Source of the DNA: Rhododendron vialii
Taxonomy: Eukaryota > Streptophyta > Magnoliopsida > Ericales > Ericaceae
Assembly (NCBI RefSeq): GCF_030253575.1
Contig: NC_080558.1
Location: 19,064,611-19,128,610 of the forward strand
Reading direction: 5' to 3'
Length of the DNA stretch: 64,000 nt
Shown here: in pieces, positions 24,340-35,710 of the stretch
Layout of the letters: each line of letters begins with the position of its first letter
How positions within the stretch are numbered: position 1 is the first letter of the stretch
The notes under the pieces: model-generated
What the model saw: the letters and a program-made list of their open reading frames with translations, nothing else
What the model was told of the DNA's origin: nothing
The model's database searches: none
Position numbers and translations under genes: made by a program

Positions 24340-24795
24340 TCGGAACTTTTACAGATTGAACTTTTAATTTTCAATCTGTTTGAATCAGTGCAAAAAATTT
24401 ATTTCTCTGATAATTTTATTCTAAAAGGGTCATAATTAATTTTTGTTTCTAGAGCTCTTATTATCAAATTTCTGTTTTATAGAGTCCCAAATTTTTGTAA
24501 CCATATTTTTTAATATATAAATAGTTTAAAAAATTAAGTGCTCTAATTTTCAATTCATTTAAACTAATGTGAAAACCTTATTTTTCTGATCATATTATTC
24601 TTAAATGTCATAATTATTTTTTATCTTTAGGGTTCTTATAATTATATATTCTTTATTTGGGATCCTGTAGAGTAAAAACTTGATTATGAGAGTTTTAGAA
24701 ATAAAAATTAATTATGACCCTCTAGAATAAAATGATCAGAAAAATAAGATTTTCGTACCGATTCAAATAAATTAAAAATTAGTAAATCATTTAAT
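24340..24795. repeat. Three-copy AT-rich repeat (two direct, one inverted)
   Basis: A unit with TTTCTCTGATAATTTTATTC, GGTCATAATTAATTTTT and a CTCTTAT stretch occurs at about 24360-24500, again in the same direction at about 24540-24665, and inverted at about 24680-24795. The outer copies form a stem, suggesting a foldback or MITE-like element that also duplicated internally. Non-coding. Confidence 0.55.
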
Positions 24796-25184
24796 TTTTT
24801 ATTATATTTATCAATATATAAACGACTTCTTCGTAAGGACCATCTAATTGGCCATTTCCTATGGCAGGTTCTAATTGGTGGTCCCCATAGTTATAAAATT
24901 GGTAAGATGGGTCCTGGTGTTCTTTTTTCTTTATAATCGTTGGCCATGACTCATGGAGTTCTGGGTTAGGTTTTTGAAGGAGATGGGTACAACTGTTCAA
25001 ATGGGGGCGAGAAGAGGCAGAATGCTGGGGGAGAGAGAAAGGTCAAAATTGTCATTCAAATAAAAAGGAGACAGGTTCTGCAACGAATCGATGTGTATGC
25101 AAAAAGAATGTAGCTTCGAAATTCCGATCGAACCCCCAAAAAAAAAAAGAATGTAGCTTTCCTGCGCGTGAAACATCCTTATGC

Positions 25185-25370
25185 CTTGCAGAATACCGGC
25201 CGGAAATTCCGGTAAGGTTGTTTCGGCCGGTATTTTTCGAGATGACCGGTATTGGGCGGTAAGGACCGGTATTTGGTCCGGAACGGTATTGGGGGTTAGG
25301 ATACCGGTTATGTGTAAAAACGGTACGTACCAGCCAATACGGTACGGTGTTGATAACACTGCAAAGAACA
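25185..25370. repeat. ACCGGTATT-rich repeat block
   Basis: Within about 180 bp there are many variants of CCGGTATT, CGGTATTGG, GGTAAGG and CGGTACG. The composition (GC-rich, CpG-rich) differs sharply from the AT-rich surroundings. It abuts the MITE beginning at 25396. I do not recognise the family. Confidence 0.5.
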
Positions 25371-25395
25371 CCAAACCAGACAGTACAGCCTGTTC

Positions 25396-25736
25396 GGACA
25401 AATAAGCCACAGTGGCTTATTTTTTGTCCTTATTCAAATTTTTTTCGTATCACTTGGCTTATGATCAATTTTTTAGGGATTATTGCATCCTCATGATAAG
25501 AGGAATCTAAAAAGTAAAAAACTTTGATCGAAATCAATTTTTTTTTGAATAAAGACGAAAAATTGGCTTATTTTTTGTCTTTATTCAAAAAAATTAGGTT
25601 TTGATCAAAATTTTTTACTTTTTAAATTCCTCTCGTCATGACGAAGCAATAATTTTCAAAAAATTGATGATAAGCCAAGTAATACGGAAAAAATTTGAAT
25701 AAGGACAAAAAATAAGCCAATGTGGCTTATTTGTCC
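25396..25736. mobile_element. 341-bp near-perfect palindromic MITE
   Basis: The element starts GGACAAATAAGCCACAGTGG and ends in the inverse (CCAATGTGGCTTATTTGTCC). The arms extend almost the whole length: TTATTCAAATTTTTTTCG..., CACTTGGCTTATGATC, ATTGCATCCTCATGA and their inverses. Inner TTTTTTGTCTTTATTCAAAA copies repeat the terminal motif. No matching target duplication is obvious. A related arm lies in a terpene synthase intron at 15780-15960. Confidence 0.8.
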
Positions 25737-27323
25737 CCACTGGCCACCCATGGACCCACGTCACGTGTACTTATGCATAACGTGTTGAATGATACCATAA
25801 ATTCAAGCACATGCACGTCCTTGTGACCGGCTATTTCCTACGTACCGTACTGTCAAATTAATCAATATAATTGGAGTACGAAAATTCCAAATGCGGCGGC
25901 CACTCATGATATTGATAAAATTCCAAATGCGGCGGTCTTGAGTTCACATACTACTATGCATATTAGTAGTACTATTACTTCCGATAAAATGTTGAGTTTT
26001 TTTTAAGATAATGCAGAGAGTGTTCAGAGTCACTTTATGCGCACATCACACCAATTCTTACAGTTCCTTCCAAAGTTGTTTCATATGTTTACGTGTAGGG
26101 GTGAACTAGCTCCAAAAGTTGTTGGTAAGAAAAATCAAACCCAAAACTTTAAAATAAAACAAACACATAAGCCTCAAACCAAGATCATTTGGCCAAACCA
26201 ATCGAGTTGTACACGAGTAGCTTGCGCTAGGTTCAGCTAGTTAGCAAACAACTCAAGCTCGAGTTGGTAAATAACTCGGCTCGTTTATAATAGTTCGATT
26301 GGCTTTCCTAGTAAACGAACCGAGTTCGAACACCTCGATACTAAATAGAGCTCGAGCTAGACTAGTTTTAAGCAACCGAGTTTGAACACTTCAAAGATTT
26401 GCTTCACTCAGCTCGTTTGCAGTGCTAGGAAAGTGTCACCATTTAAGGAATGAGCTCCCCTCCATACTCCATCCTTTCATATTCTGTCAAACTTTGATTA
26501 TGTGAGCCCAATTCGAGTTGACCTGGGTAATCCGAGCTGTTCATGTCGTTTGTCTCGTAGAATAGAACATCTCTCTCTTAAAAAATGGAGTAGCTTGAGC
26601 CTTGATCATATTTTCTCTACGCAAGGGAATAAATTATTTTTGTTTATATGAACAAAAAACATGTTTTGAAGCTCAATTCGGGCTCTTTTTCTCCAACCTT
26701 CCATTTTTCTTGTGTTCTGGTGCTTTCACCCTCTGAAAGTATGTCCAAGTGAACTTCTTCTTCTCCTTTTACAAAAATTATAGGCAAAAGGTTTATTAAG
26801 AAATTTGACAATGGATACATCAAATTGGGGGAAGGGAAGGGGAATTCAATCAAAGGTTGAATGCGAAAACGAAAAAGAACACCCAAACAAAATTGAAACC
26901 CAACAACGAAATCAACCCCACTTGCAGCCGCAGATTTCCACTTCCCTGGGACGATCCGAGTCTGTTATCTCGAAGTGAACTTAGTTCTTCATTTTATAGA
27001 ATCATCACCCGCCCTCAAACTTTCACGCATTTGGATCATTTAAAATGAAGAGCCACTTCTGACTCATCCTATAATTAATCGATCATCCAAAAATGGAAGG
27101 CCATTTTTCATTTGTGAATTCCTTGCACTATATTTTGTATAAAGTCCAAACATCACCCTTTGTACCCTATGGCATCCGGATTTTGTTATCTTTTTTGTTT
27201 TTGGTAGAACATAAAATATACTCATTTTATCGGCAAAATAATATTTTATTAAAACTCAAAAGGGTACAATGACGTAGGGATGATGAAGCTTCACAATAAG
27301 GAAGGCTAACCCAACCACAAAGT
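25737..27323. other. Intergenic DNA
   Basis: No gene is recognised. It contains a CGAGTTGG/GAGCTCGAG-type degenerate repeat around 26210-26430 similar to 21840-22330, and a retroposon-tail-like TTATCGGCAAAATAATATTTTA at 27228. Confidence 0.5.
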
Positions 27324-27340
27324 AAAAACAAAAGCAGAAG

Positions 27341-28767
27341 TAGGAGTTGACTCTATTGTGGGCCCTTTGTGGAAAAATCTCACTTCTCCAAAGACTGAAT
27401 GGCGATTCAAAACAGGGTGGCTGCAAGGTCTATTTTACGTAGAAGAAATATCATTCAAGGGACCCAGGAGACTTTGTGCCCTCTTTGTTTGGAGGAAGTG
27501 AAAACCCCTAATCATCTGTTGATACACTGCCGCTTTTCTTGGGAAGTTTAGTCCCTGATTATGAATTGGTGGTATGTTACTTGGGTTTGTCCACCAAATT
27601 TGAGGAATTTAGCTGATTGGTGGATGGATAATGATTGGTGGATGGATAATAAATATGGAAATCTGGAGAAACATGTAGGAAATTTTACGGAATTTCAGAT
27701 GAATGAAATCGGGGCTACCGGAAGGTCTCTCGAGGCAACCGAGCATGTACCGGGTTCGTTGTATCTGGACGCCCCATAATCAACAGACGTATTGATGTGT
27801 GGGATTTCGTAACTCCCGTAACCCCTGCCCATGAAGAATTCAAATCCCGTTACCTCCCTATTCATTGGCAGATTTGATTAGGCAGAATTCATTGGAGAAT
27901 TGATTCTGTAACCTCTCTATTCATTGGCAGAATTCATTGGCATGTTAATGGCAGCATTACACCTCCTTTGCCTATAAAAGGAGGCTCACGTTTTGGAGAA
28001 GTCACCAGCAAACTCACAATATTCTAGCACACTCTGAAATTCTTGAGAGAGAGCGAGGCAGGCCGTAGGCAGTTCGCCAAGGCGGTTGACGGCGGTGTTC
28101 CGACGGCTTACGGTTTAACCGAGTTAACCCTGGGAGGAAGACGCCGAACAAGAACCTACAACACCGACGGTAGGCGGCGAATCTTTCTTAAGGAGACTGT
28201 GGTATCACACAGGACTCGGTTTGATTTTTTTCCTGGAAATTCAGTTTATATCTCGACTGTTTTATTCTGCTCTGCATTTGTATTTTTGTTTCGATTATGT
28301 AACTGTTACAATATTAATGAAATTGTTCTTTGGAATTATATGTTATGCCGAAATTTTCCCAACAAAACATTGCTCGGAAGCCAGTTCTTTGCAACAACTT
28401 GGTCCATTTGGCTCGATCACAAGGAATGATGTTATTTTCAACAATGCAACAACAGGAGTGAACACAGTGGTAGATTTGATCCAAGCAAGAGTGGCTATGT
28501 GCATGAAGGCTAAGTTTGACATCAAAATTTACACGGTAGAGGATTTTAAGGTGTTTTTAGATGGGATTCGAAGGGTGAAATTATGATTGTGACTTTGTAG
28601 TTCTTGGGTGGAAAGCTCCCAATTTTTTGTAGGAAGTTCTCTGTTTGTATGGGTGTTCCTTTTTTTATGAGTAGTCCTGTTGCTCATGTCCTTTTTAGTT
28701 CTACTATTCCCTCAATGTACTACCTTCGAGTTTTTATATAAAATGTTCATTCGCCGAGAAAAGAAAA
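27341..28767 (+). mobile_element. 5'-truncated L1-type LINE
   Basis: The insert is bounded by a 17-bp target duplication, AAAAACAAAAGCAGAAG at 27324-27340 and 28768-28784, and ends in an A-rich tail. It encodes the C-terminus of plant LINE ORF2: a zinc-knuckle-like zf-RVT block LCPLCLEEVKTPNHLLIHC near 27475-27533, then MNWWYVTWVCPPNLRNLADW. A solo LTR interrupts it at 27674. The reading resumes as RNDVIFNNATTGVNTVVDLI and ends KVFLDGIRRVKL at 28586. A TAG replaces the usual Trp after SWEV, and a frameshift lies near 28420, so it is dead. RT and endonuclease domains are missing through 5' truncation. Confidence 0.88.
27674..28364 (+). mobile_element. Solo LTR inserted in the LINE (691 bp)
   Basis: It starts TGTAGGAAATTTTAC and ends GAAATTTTCCCAACA, which are short inverted termini. 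It is flanked by a perfect 5-bp duplication AAACA (27669-27673 and 28365-28369). It contains CCTATAAAAGGAGG near 27970, a promoter TATA box. No internal region remains, so it is the product of LTR-LTR recombination. Removing it plus one AAACA restores continuity of the LINE sequence. Confidence 0.88.
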
Positions 28768-28784
28768 AAAAACAAAAGCAGAAG

Positions 28785-30451
28785 AAAAGCCCCCAATATC
28801 CAATAAGACATTGGATCGATGGACAAAACAAGTCAAAGAAGTGAAGACCTTTATATGCTAATCCTTCTAAGCCGGCCCTACTAGGGGGCGTTTCTGGTAG
28901 TGGGTAAGTTGAGGTTTTTTTTAGCAATCAAGTTGTTAGGTATTTCTGGTAGTGAATAAGTTGTTAAAAAATGACAAATCTGGTAGTGAATAAATTGTGG
29001 ATGGGTTTATAAGTAGAGTTACTTTTAGACACCTCTTGAAATCTTCGATGGATCCCAGAGATCACATTTCCCTTTGATCCAAAAAGTTATTCTAGTCTTT
29101 ACTAGGTCTGCCACCTCTTCCTTCTCTACCATTTTTTTTTTTTAAGATGAGATCATTTCGTGTTTTTATGACCAAACAAGTACAAAGATTAACAGAATAT
29201 AAGGCATGATAGCATCACAACTGAGACCTTGCACATACACATCTCAACTATATTAACACACATGATTAATTTGGACAAATCATATGCAGCCCAAACCCAT
29301 GAGAAGATACAAGAAACCAATTGGGAAGGAGCCAACACAAGCGGAAGGCTAACAACATGAATATAACAAGACATCAATCAAACAATTCATGAAACACCAT
29401 TAAACCTCAAATCCCCGTCACTGATCCAAGTGTGTGTATATATATATTATATATACAAACCGGCAACGTTAGACCTCTGTTAGATTGCATCATAATCGTG
29501 AATCTACAAAGAAACTTCCAGAAACTCTCTATAGCTTCAAGAAAGATCGCATTAGGATCGAACCATTCCTCAAAACCAGTTCGAAATGGAGGAGACCATG
29601 GCCACAATGTTTGTATTGAAATTCTGAAAATGGTTCAACTTTGAAGGACTGAAATCTGACTGCAAATGACATACCCACCCCTATCCAACTCCTACCCATA
29701 AAAGTGGATTATGGCCATCAGATTTGCATTAATTCCCTCTCTATATTCCCATGGCTTGTTAAAATTCCCACTCATCTAGTAATTAGTAACACTCATGCAA
29801 CAGAGAGAATTAATTCAAAAGCAAAACAAAAAAAGAGTTTTGTAGTAAACACTTGCCAATAATCACACACACAAATAGTCCATGAACAACCTCATAAGGA
29901 GATTATCGATCTACATTCAGGAAAGAAATTAATAGCCATAGCATTTTCCTAACAAAGAAAGCTTGAAAATTTTTGACATAATTCCTCTTGCTTGATTTCG
30001 GTTTTTTTGGGTTTTTTTTTTTTTATTTCGGTTTTTTCCTTAACAATCCAAGTGCAAAATTATAGGCTTCATGTGGCAATCAAAACTACTGATTCAATAC
30101 AAACACAATAAGCAGTCATGGAAACGTAGAACAACTTTAATGAGCCCAAAATTACTACCTGTTTCCCGTCCCTTAAGTCATCCCCAATTTAACCAAAAAT
30201 AAAGGAAAGTAAATAAATCCCTGTCAATTGGCCCCTTTTGTTAGCTGTAGTGGTTGTTTGGCCATACTTGGCCTTTCGTTGTACTGGTTAAGGGTTGCTA
30301 AACAATGAACAAAATTGATTACTCAAGCAAAAATTTATATAGAACTAAAATGCAGCAAACTAAGAAAATAAAAGAGGAAAGAAAATACCTTCTAGTTTTC
30401 CGTTATGATACACAAAATACACCTGAATAGCATACAAAATACAATAACACA
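28785..30451. other. Intergenic DNA
   Basis: No gene is recognised. Near 28885-29000 the phrase TCTGGTAGTG recurs three times (GTTTCTGGTAGTGGGTAAG and two variants), a short degenerate tandem repeat. Homopolymer T runs occur at 29130 and 30010. Confidence 0.5.
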
Positions 30452-31095
30452 AATTAGATGGGTTCAAAATCATACACAGGGCAAGAAAATCAAAGATTAG
30501 GTGGGTTGGAAATCAAGATTCCGATTACCTGCCGAGGTCATTCGTGGTGTCCAACTTCGGTGGGTTGCTCGCCAAAAAAGGGTTCAGCAATGAGGACCAT
30601 CCCCAGAGATGGAGGTCCTGAGATACCTTGATTTGCACGATTACTGGTGAGAGTGAAAAAAAGACTCAGTTTGGGGGTTAATGCTTGTTATGTTTATAAC
30701 AAAAAAAGATACTTACCATACACCTAACTGGGTTTATGTTGAGTCCACTTTTCCGAGTCTATACCCTTTAATGGGATCGATCCTGTTTCCACAATGAAAT
30801 ATTCAATTTTGATAAATACCAAAATGGGAGAACAAAAAAAGAAAAACCTAATCAGGGTATGAAACCCATTAAAATCCATTCTGATTTTGCCTTAAAGTAC
30901 AAATTAGATGGGTTCAAATCATACACAGGGCAAGAAAATTGAAGATTAGGTGGGCTGGAAATCAAGAATCGGATTACCTGCCGAGGTCATTCGCGGCGAT
31001 TTGGGTCGTGGTGTCCAACTTCGGTGGGTTGTTCACCAAAGAAGGGTTCGGCGATGAGGACCATCCCCAGAGATGGAGGTCCTGAGATGGAGGGG
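30452..31095. repeat. Dispersed direct duplication (about 180-195 bp, two copies)
   Basis: Copy 1 (about 30452-30630) and copy 2 (about 30901-31095) share CAAATTAGATGGGTTCAAA, TTACCTGCCGAGGTCATTCG, GTGTCCAACTTCGGTGGGTT and CCATCCCCAGAGATGGAGG. Copy 2 carries an extra GGCGATTTGGGTC block. The segments are about 450 bp apart. The function is unknown; the minus strand has a short open frame, but I see no domain. Confidence 0.75.
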
Positions 31096-32865
31096 ATGAG
31101 AGAGAGAGAGATATTTTAGACGTAAGATTTCATACCTGGTTCGGCTAAGATGGGGTGTGACGTGTCTCGATTTTTGCCATTGCAAATTCAGTGTATTTAC
31201 CAAAATGCCACTAAAAGTTAGTTTGTGAGAGAGATAATTTTGAACCATTAGATTGTGTATGATGAAGGGTTGAGATTGGAGGGAAAAGAATATTCTTTGA
31301 GGCACTGTTTGGGATATCCCTCCCTTGTTATATAGATATAGATATAGATTTTGTTTTAACGTAATCAAGCTCTCTGTAGCTGACGTCTTCAATCACAATA
31401 TTGTAAAGCCTCTTCAAATGCTCAATTTCCAGTAATGCAGCTACTTGCCAAGCTCCTTTCTTTGTTGACTTCTTTGATCGAAAAATTCGGTGTTTTCCAT
31501 GACCATCATCCAGAACGATAGTAGCTAAAAATATTGGATCATGGTTTTGTTGATGCTTCTTATCTATCTTCTTTTATAAAAGAGTCGGCTATTTGCCAAC
31601 TTTACACTTTCCCAAATTACCCCTCCTAACTTCCCTCCCCCCCCCCCCCCAAAATTAAAAAAAAACAGACGCACCCCTCCTTATTCCTCCAACTCCCTCC
31701 CCATTCTCCCAAACAACACACCCCAAATCCCAACGGCCCTCCAAATGGAAACTCACCCTGACCCCAGTCCGCCCACACTTCCACCCCCATCTTCAACCAC
31801 CAAAATTCCACCGTCCTTCCCTAGACCCCCAGAGTTTCGGCCACCGGATGGCCACCGTAAAGCGTTAACCAGCCAAAGTTCATGGCAATTCAAACCCCCA
31901 CTATTCGTCCATACCGCCTAAGATTAGGCCAAAGGAAAGAAATACCCAGTAAGTACAATTTTAACTACATACATAAACACATCTGCATTTAACTCTGCTT
32001 CCTAATGAATCAATGCACAACACACACCAATTGTTCGACAGAATTACACAACTTCAACTGGAGTTGGATTAAAAAACTTCCTCCTTAGTACCAAAAAAAG
32101 TAAATTGTTGTATTAACATGAGTGAATTCAGATAAGTTGCTTCCTATGGGAACTTAGACCATTCTCCTTCTCTCGTCCATGTTCGGTATGTCTATACGGT
32201 CACAAATGTTTGCATAGCCAAAGTTACTGCCAATTAAAAACCCCACTATACCTCCATACTGCCTGAAATTCAGCCGCTGGAAAGAATTAATTTTCTAGTA
32301 TGACTATGACCGTGAGAATGGTTTGGGATAGTTTTCCCAGGTGAATATAATCTTCCAAACTCTGAATAATTTACTCTAGACTCTGTTTTGTGGTTTGCCA
32401 TGTTTTTTACCGGTCCTTTGATATGATAGGATAACAAATGGGCTTCTTCTTGTTGTATTCCCGTGCTTCTTGATGGAATGCTTACACCAAATGTAATACT
32501 ATTATACAAGGAAAAATCATTTGAAGTGCCCCGGTTCCCATATTGTTGTAAAGACAACCACTACAACTTACACAAATGTAATTCCAAATAGTTCTTTGTT
32601 TCCAAATACTGTGTCATTCGTCCTTTCTCAGACCGAAATACATTCGGTTTCGTTCACCCAACAAGGTGGTTTCTTGGTATAGCAATGGCTGGTATCATTA
32701 TAAATACCGCAGACAAGGTATTTGATAAAATGGCTGTGAGAAAAAAACCAATTAAGAAACATTTAAGCTTTGATCAATATATTGACTTATCATAAACCTA
32801 TTGCCAAATGATGATTAATGGTTAATTCTTTGATAGGAGAAAGGACCATTGATTCCACTATAACA
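31096..32865. other. Intergenic DNA
   Basis: No gene is recognised. It contains a C14 run near 31639-31652 and a (TATAGA)n stretch near 31330. The minus-strand frame at 32270-32557 has no recognisable domain. Confidence 0.45.
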
Positions 32866-35710
32866 GAAGAAAAATGGGCAGACCCAAGAGCTTAAAAGTG
32901 TTGCCAACTCAAACAATGGTACAACCCAGCCAAAATCTAATGATTTTCAATCTGATCTACCTTACGAACGGAACTCCTCTTGAATTCTCTCCTTTCTCTC
33001 TCTCCTTTCTCTCTCTAGAGGCTCTCTCCTTTTCTCTCTCTACTTTACCAGTTAGGGGGTTGCCGCCCCTTGCCCCACCTCCTCCCCTCCTCCTTTGCCG
33101 GCCACCCCTCCTCACCTCGCCGGCCGTCGAATCACTTCCCTAACCAGATCCAATCTCTTCTCGCCTCTACCATCTCCTCCTCCACAGCTAGCTCATTTCC
33201 GCCTTTTCTCCGCCGCCACCGCCTTCTCCTCACCACCTCTCCGCCTTTGCCTCCTCTGCCGACTCCCTCTGGTTTGGTGTTTTGGGATAGCTCTGACGGA
33301 GAGATGAAGTATGGTGGCTCGGCTCCCTCCGACAATAAGTCTCCAGCTTACGGGGTGGCGTTTCGCTGGCAATAGCTCCATGGTCGGAGGTTTCAGTACC
33401 AGCTGTCTTTGGCTTGGTTTCTCCCGGCCGGTCTCCCTGGTCCGGCGACTGTACCGGTCTGGTTTTCCAGATCCGGTGGGCGTGGTAGGTGGGCGAATAA
33501 GTTTTCAATTTGTTTAGTTTTTTTGTTCTGGTTGGGTGTTGATTTCATCCATGCTTATGGTTATGGTTTGAGCTGAGTGTCCCTTTGAGCTCTACTACTA
33601 ATATCGGAGACGGGTTCATTGTCCTGCATTTATGTATGGTCTGCCTTCGGCAGTATGTGCTTAGAAGACTCCTAGTGGATGTTCTTCGTGTCTAGGTTTT
33701 AGTAGTTTTGGTTCATATATTCATGTATTCTTTGATGAAATCGTTGTAGCCTTCGGGCCTTTACCTTCGGGTATCGTGAATTGAATTGATTGACTTATCA
33801 AAAAAAAAAACCTTACGAACGTTACTTGTTTGATTTATGTATAGATGAACCCCTATCCCGTTATCGAAAGTACAGGAGAGACCGGTATGCTCGATTGACT
33901 GCTGAAGAAAAAATGAAATATATATAAAAAAAAATGTCTCTGATAAAAGAGCATTGCAATCCACTAGCCTAAACAGAACAACATGCGTAGATAGTAATGG
34001 ACAATGTTTCACGCCACCTTTTTCAGTTCCAGGCACATGTTGTTATTGTAGAAAACATGCTACCAAGCATATCCTTTCACAAATTTTACATTTTACATTA
34101 CTTGCCAATACTTATGTTCTTTTTTATGGGTCGCCCACCCTCCCCCAAGATCTTGGACGCTCTGAATTTGAAGTATGACGGAGTACACCTTGCTCTTTTT
34201 GCGGTGCAAAGAAATTCCAGTACGAAACCCCCAACTTTTGTTGCTATGGTGGTAAAGTAGTCCTTGCAAGTCCTTGCATTCTAGAGCTATTAGCAAAATT
34301 ATACACGTCACAATGTGAGGAAGGAAAAGAATTCCGCAAAAACATCCGAGCATATAATAGTATCTTCTCTTTTACTTCATTTGCAGTGAGATTGGATAAG
34401 CAATTGGCAACCTCATAACAACGTATTTATACATTTTGTGCACAAGGCCAAATCTACCATAATACCCCATCAGAAGGTGAGAGATATTATTTGAGATTTC
34501 TTCTTAAAAATGTTAGCGGTCCTACTTCTTTTGCTTACCTTTTAAGTTATAATGGTGTTCAATACTCATCTTTTAAAGAGGCTGCTCAAGAGAGAGGTTT
34601 GCTCAAATCAAATGACTATATTTCAGAATGTCTATGTGAGGCTGCAAACTTCCACATGCCCAATCCATTACGTTGGCTATTTGCAACTGTAGTGATTTTT
34701 TGTGAGCTCGTTGATGTTATGAGATTATGGAATACCCATTTCGAAGCAATGTCTGAAGATTTTGTCCACGGCAAAGCCGTTGTGTTTGAGGAGAGGGTAT
34801 TGAAAACAGTAAGAAGCTTGAATTTTTTCTTAGAAAGCATGGGGAGAAGTGTTAAAGACTTTGATTTGCCGATCGTAGATTTAACTGTGGCAGAAAGTAG
34901 GTTGACTGAAAAAGGAGAAATCCTTGATGAATTAGCTGTTACAATCCCTCCAGAAGATTATTCAGCGGCAACTACTTTGAATGCAGAACAATTGACGGCT
35001 TATAATATCATAATGGATTGTGTAAATTCTGACCAAAGTGACATTTTCTTCATTGATGGTCCTGGGGGAACTGGTAAGACTTATTCATACTGTGCTCTTC
35101 TTACTACCATTAGATTAAAACATCTTATTGCTATAGCAACAACAACCTCTGGAGTAGGAGCTTCACTTTTACCAGGCGGTAGAACAGCACATTCCAGATT
35201 TAAAATATCGATTAATGGTAACGAATCTTGTACATGTACATTCCTAAACAGAGTGGCACTGCAGAGCTATTAAGGAGAGCAAAATTGATTATATGGGATG
35301 AGACACCTATGGCAAAGCGATGGGAAATTGAAGCTGTTGACAGAAGTTTGAGAGATGTTATGAGTATCGATATCATATTCGGTAGCAAATCAATTGTGTT
35401 TGGTGGAGATTCCCGTCAAGTTCTTCCAGTTGTTCCGCGAGCTACTAGAACTGAGATTGTTAACTCAAGCTTGGTGCGATCGTATGTATGCCCACAGTTG
35501 AAGAAATTGAAATTGACCAAAAATATGTGTGCTGCATCCGACTTAGCATTCAGCAACTTCCTCTTACACATTGGTAATGGTGAAGAACAAACCACGGGTG
35601 AGGAAATGGTTGAATTTCCATCTAAAATGCTTATAAAAGTAGAAGAGAATGATCATCCAGAAAATGCCTTGATATCTACTGAATGGTTAGCTTCTCAAGA
35701 ATCTCCTTAA
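32866..35710 (+). pseudogene. Helitron RepHel gene remnant lacking the Rep domain
   Basis: Helitron proteins combine an N-terminal zinc-finger region, a HUH Rep nuclease and a PIF1-type helicase. Here an N-terminal piece (RYRKYRRDRYARLTAEEKM near 33870) and the CxxC block CSFCGAKKFQYETPNFCCYG (34191-34250) are followed by EFRKNIRAYNS and AQGQIYHNTPSEG. The sequence then jumps directly to ERYYLRFLLKNVSGPTSF (34485 on). The HUH block and most of the Rep domain are missing. The helicase part has Walker A GPGGTGKT near 35058, Walker B IIWDET near 35290 and GGDSRQVLPVV near 35402. A frameshift lies near 35260 and the gene ends at 35710 before later helicase motifs. Stops at 34178 and 34433 confirm decay. 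A retroposon (32971-33810) splits the 5' part. Confidence 0.85.
32971..33810 (+). mobile_element. GC-rich polyadenylated retroposon (840 bp) with target-site duplication
   Basis: Perfect 11-bp duplications CCTTACGAACG flank it (32960-32970 and 33811-33821), and it ends in an 11-A tail. The 5' third is CT-rich, then very GC-rich and full of proline/serine-type codons; the 3' part has GCCTTCGGGCCTTTACCTTC. Removing the insert and one duplication restores an open Helitron frame across the site (SDLPYERYLFDL). No RT is encoded, so it is either a SINE-like family or a LINE with its ORFs deleted. The TTCGGGCCT string is shared with the retroposon at 23172-23408. Confidence 0.82.

Noticed and set aside
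32270..32557. 95-codon minus-strand open frame
   Set aside because: No recognisable domain and no exon context.
33070..33517. GC-rich proline/serine open frames in several phases
   Set aside because: They lie inside the retroposon and are open in many frames because of composition, not coding constraint.
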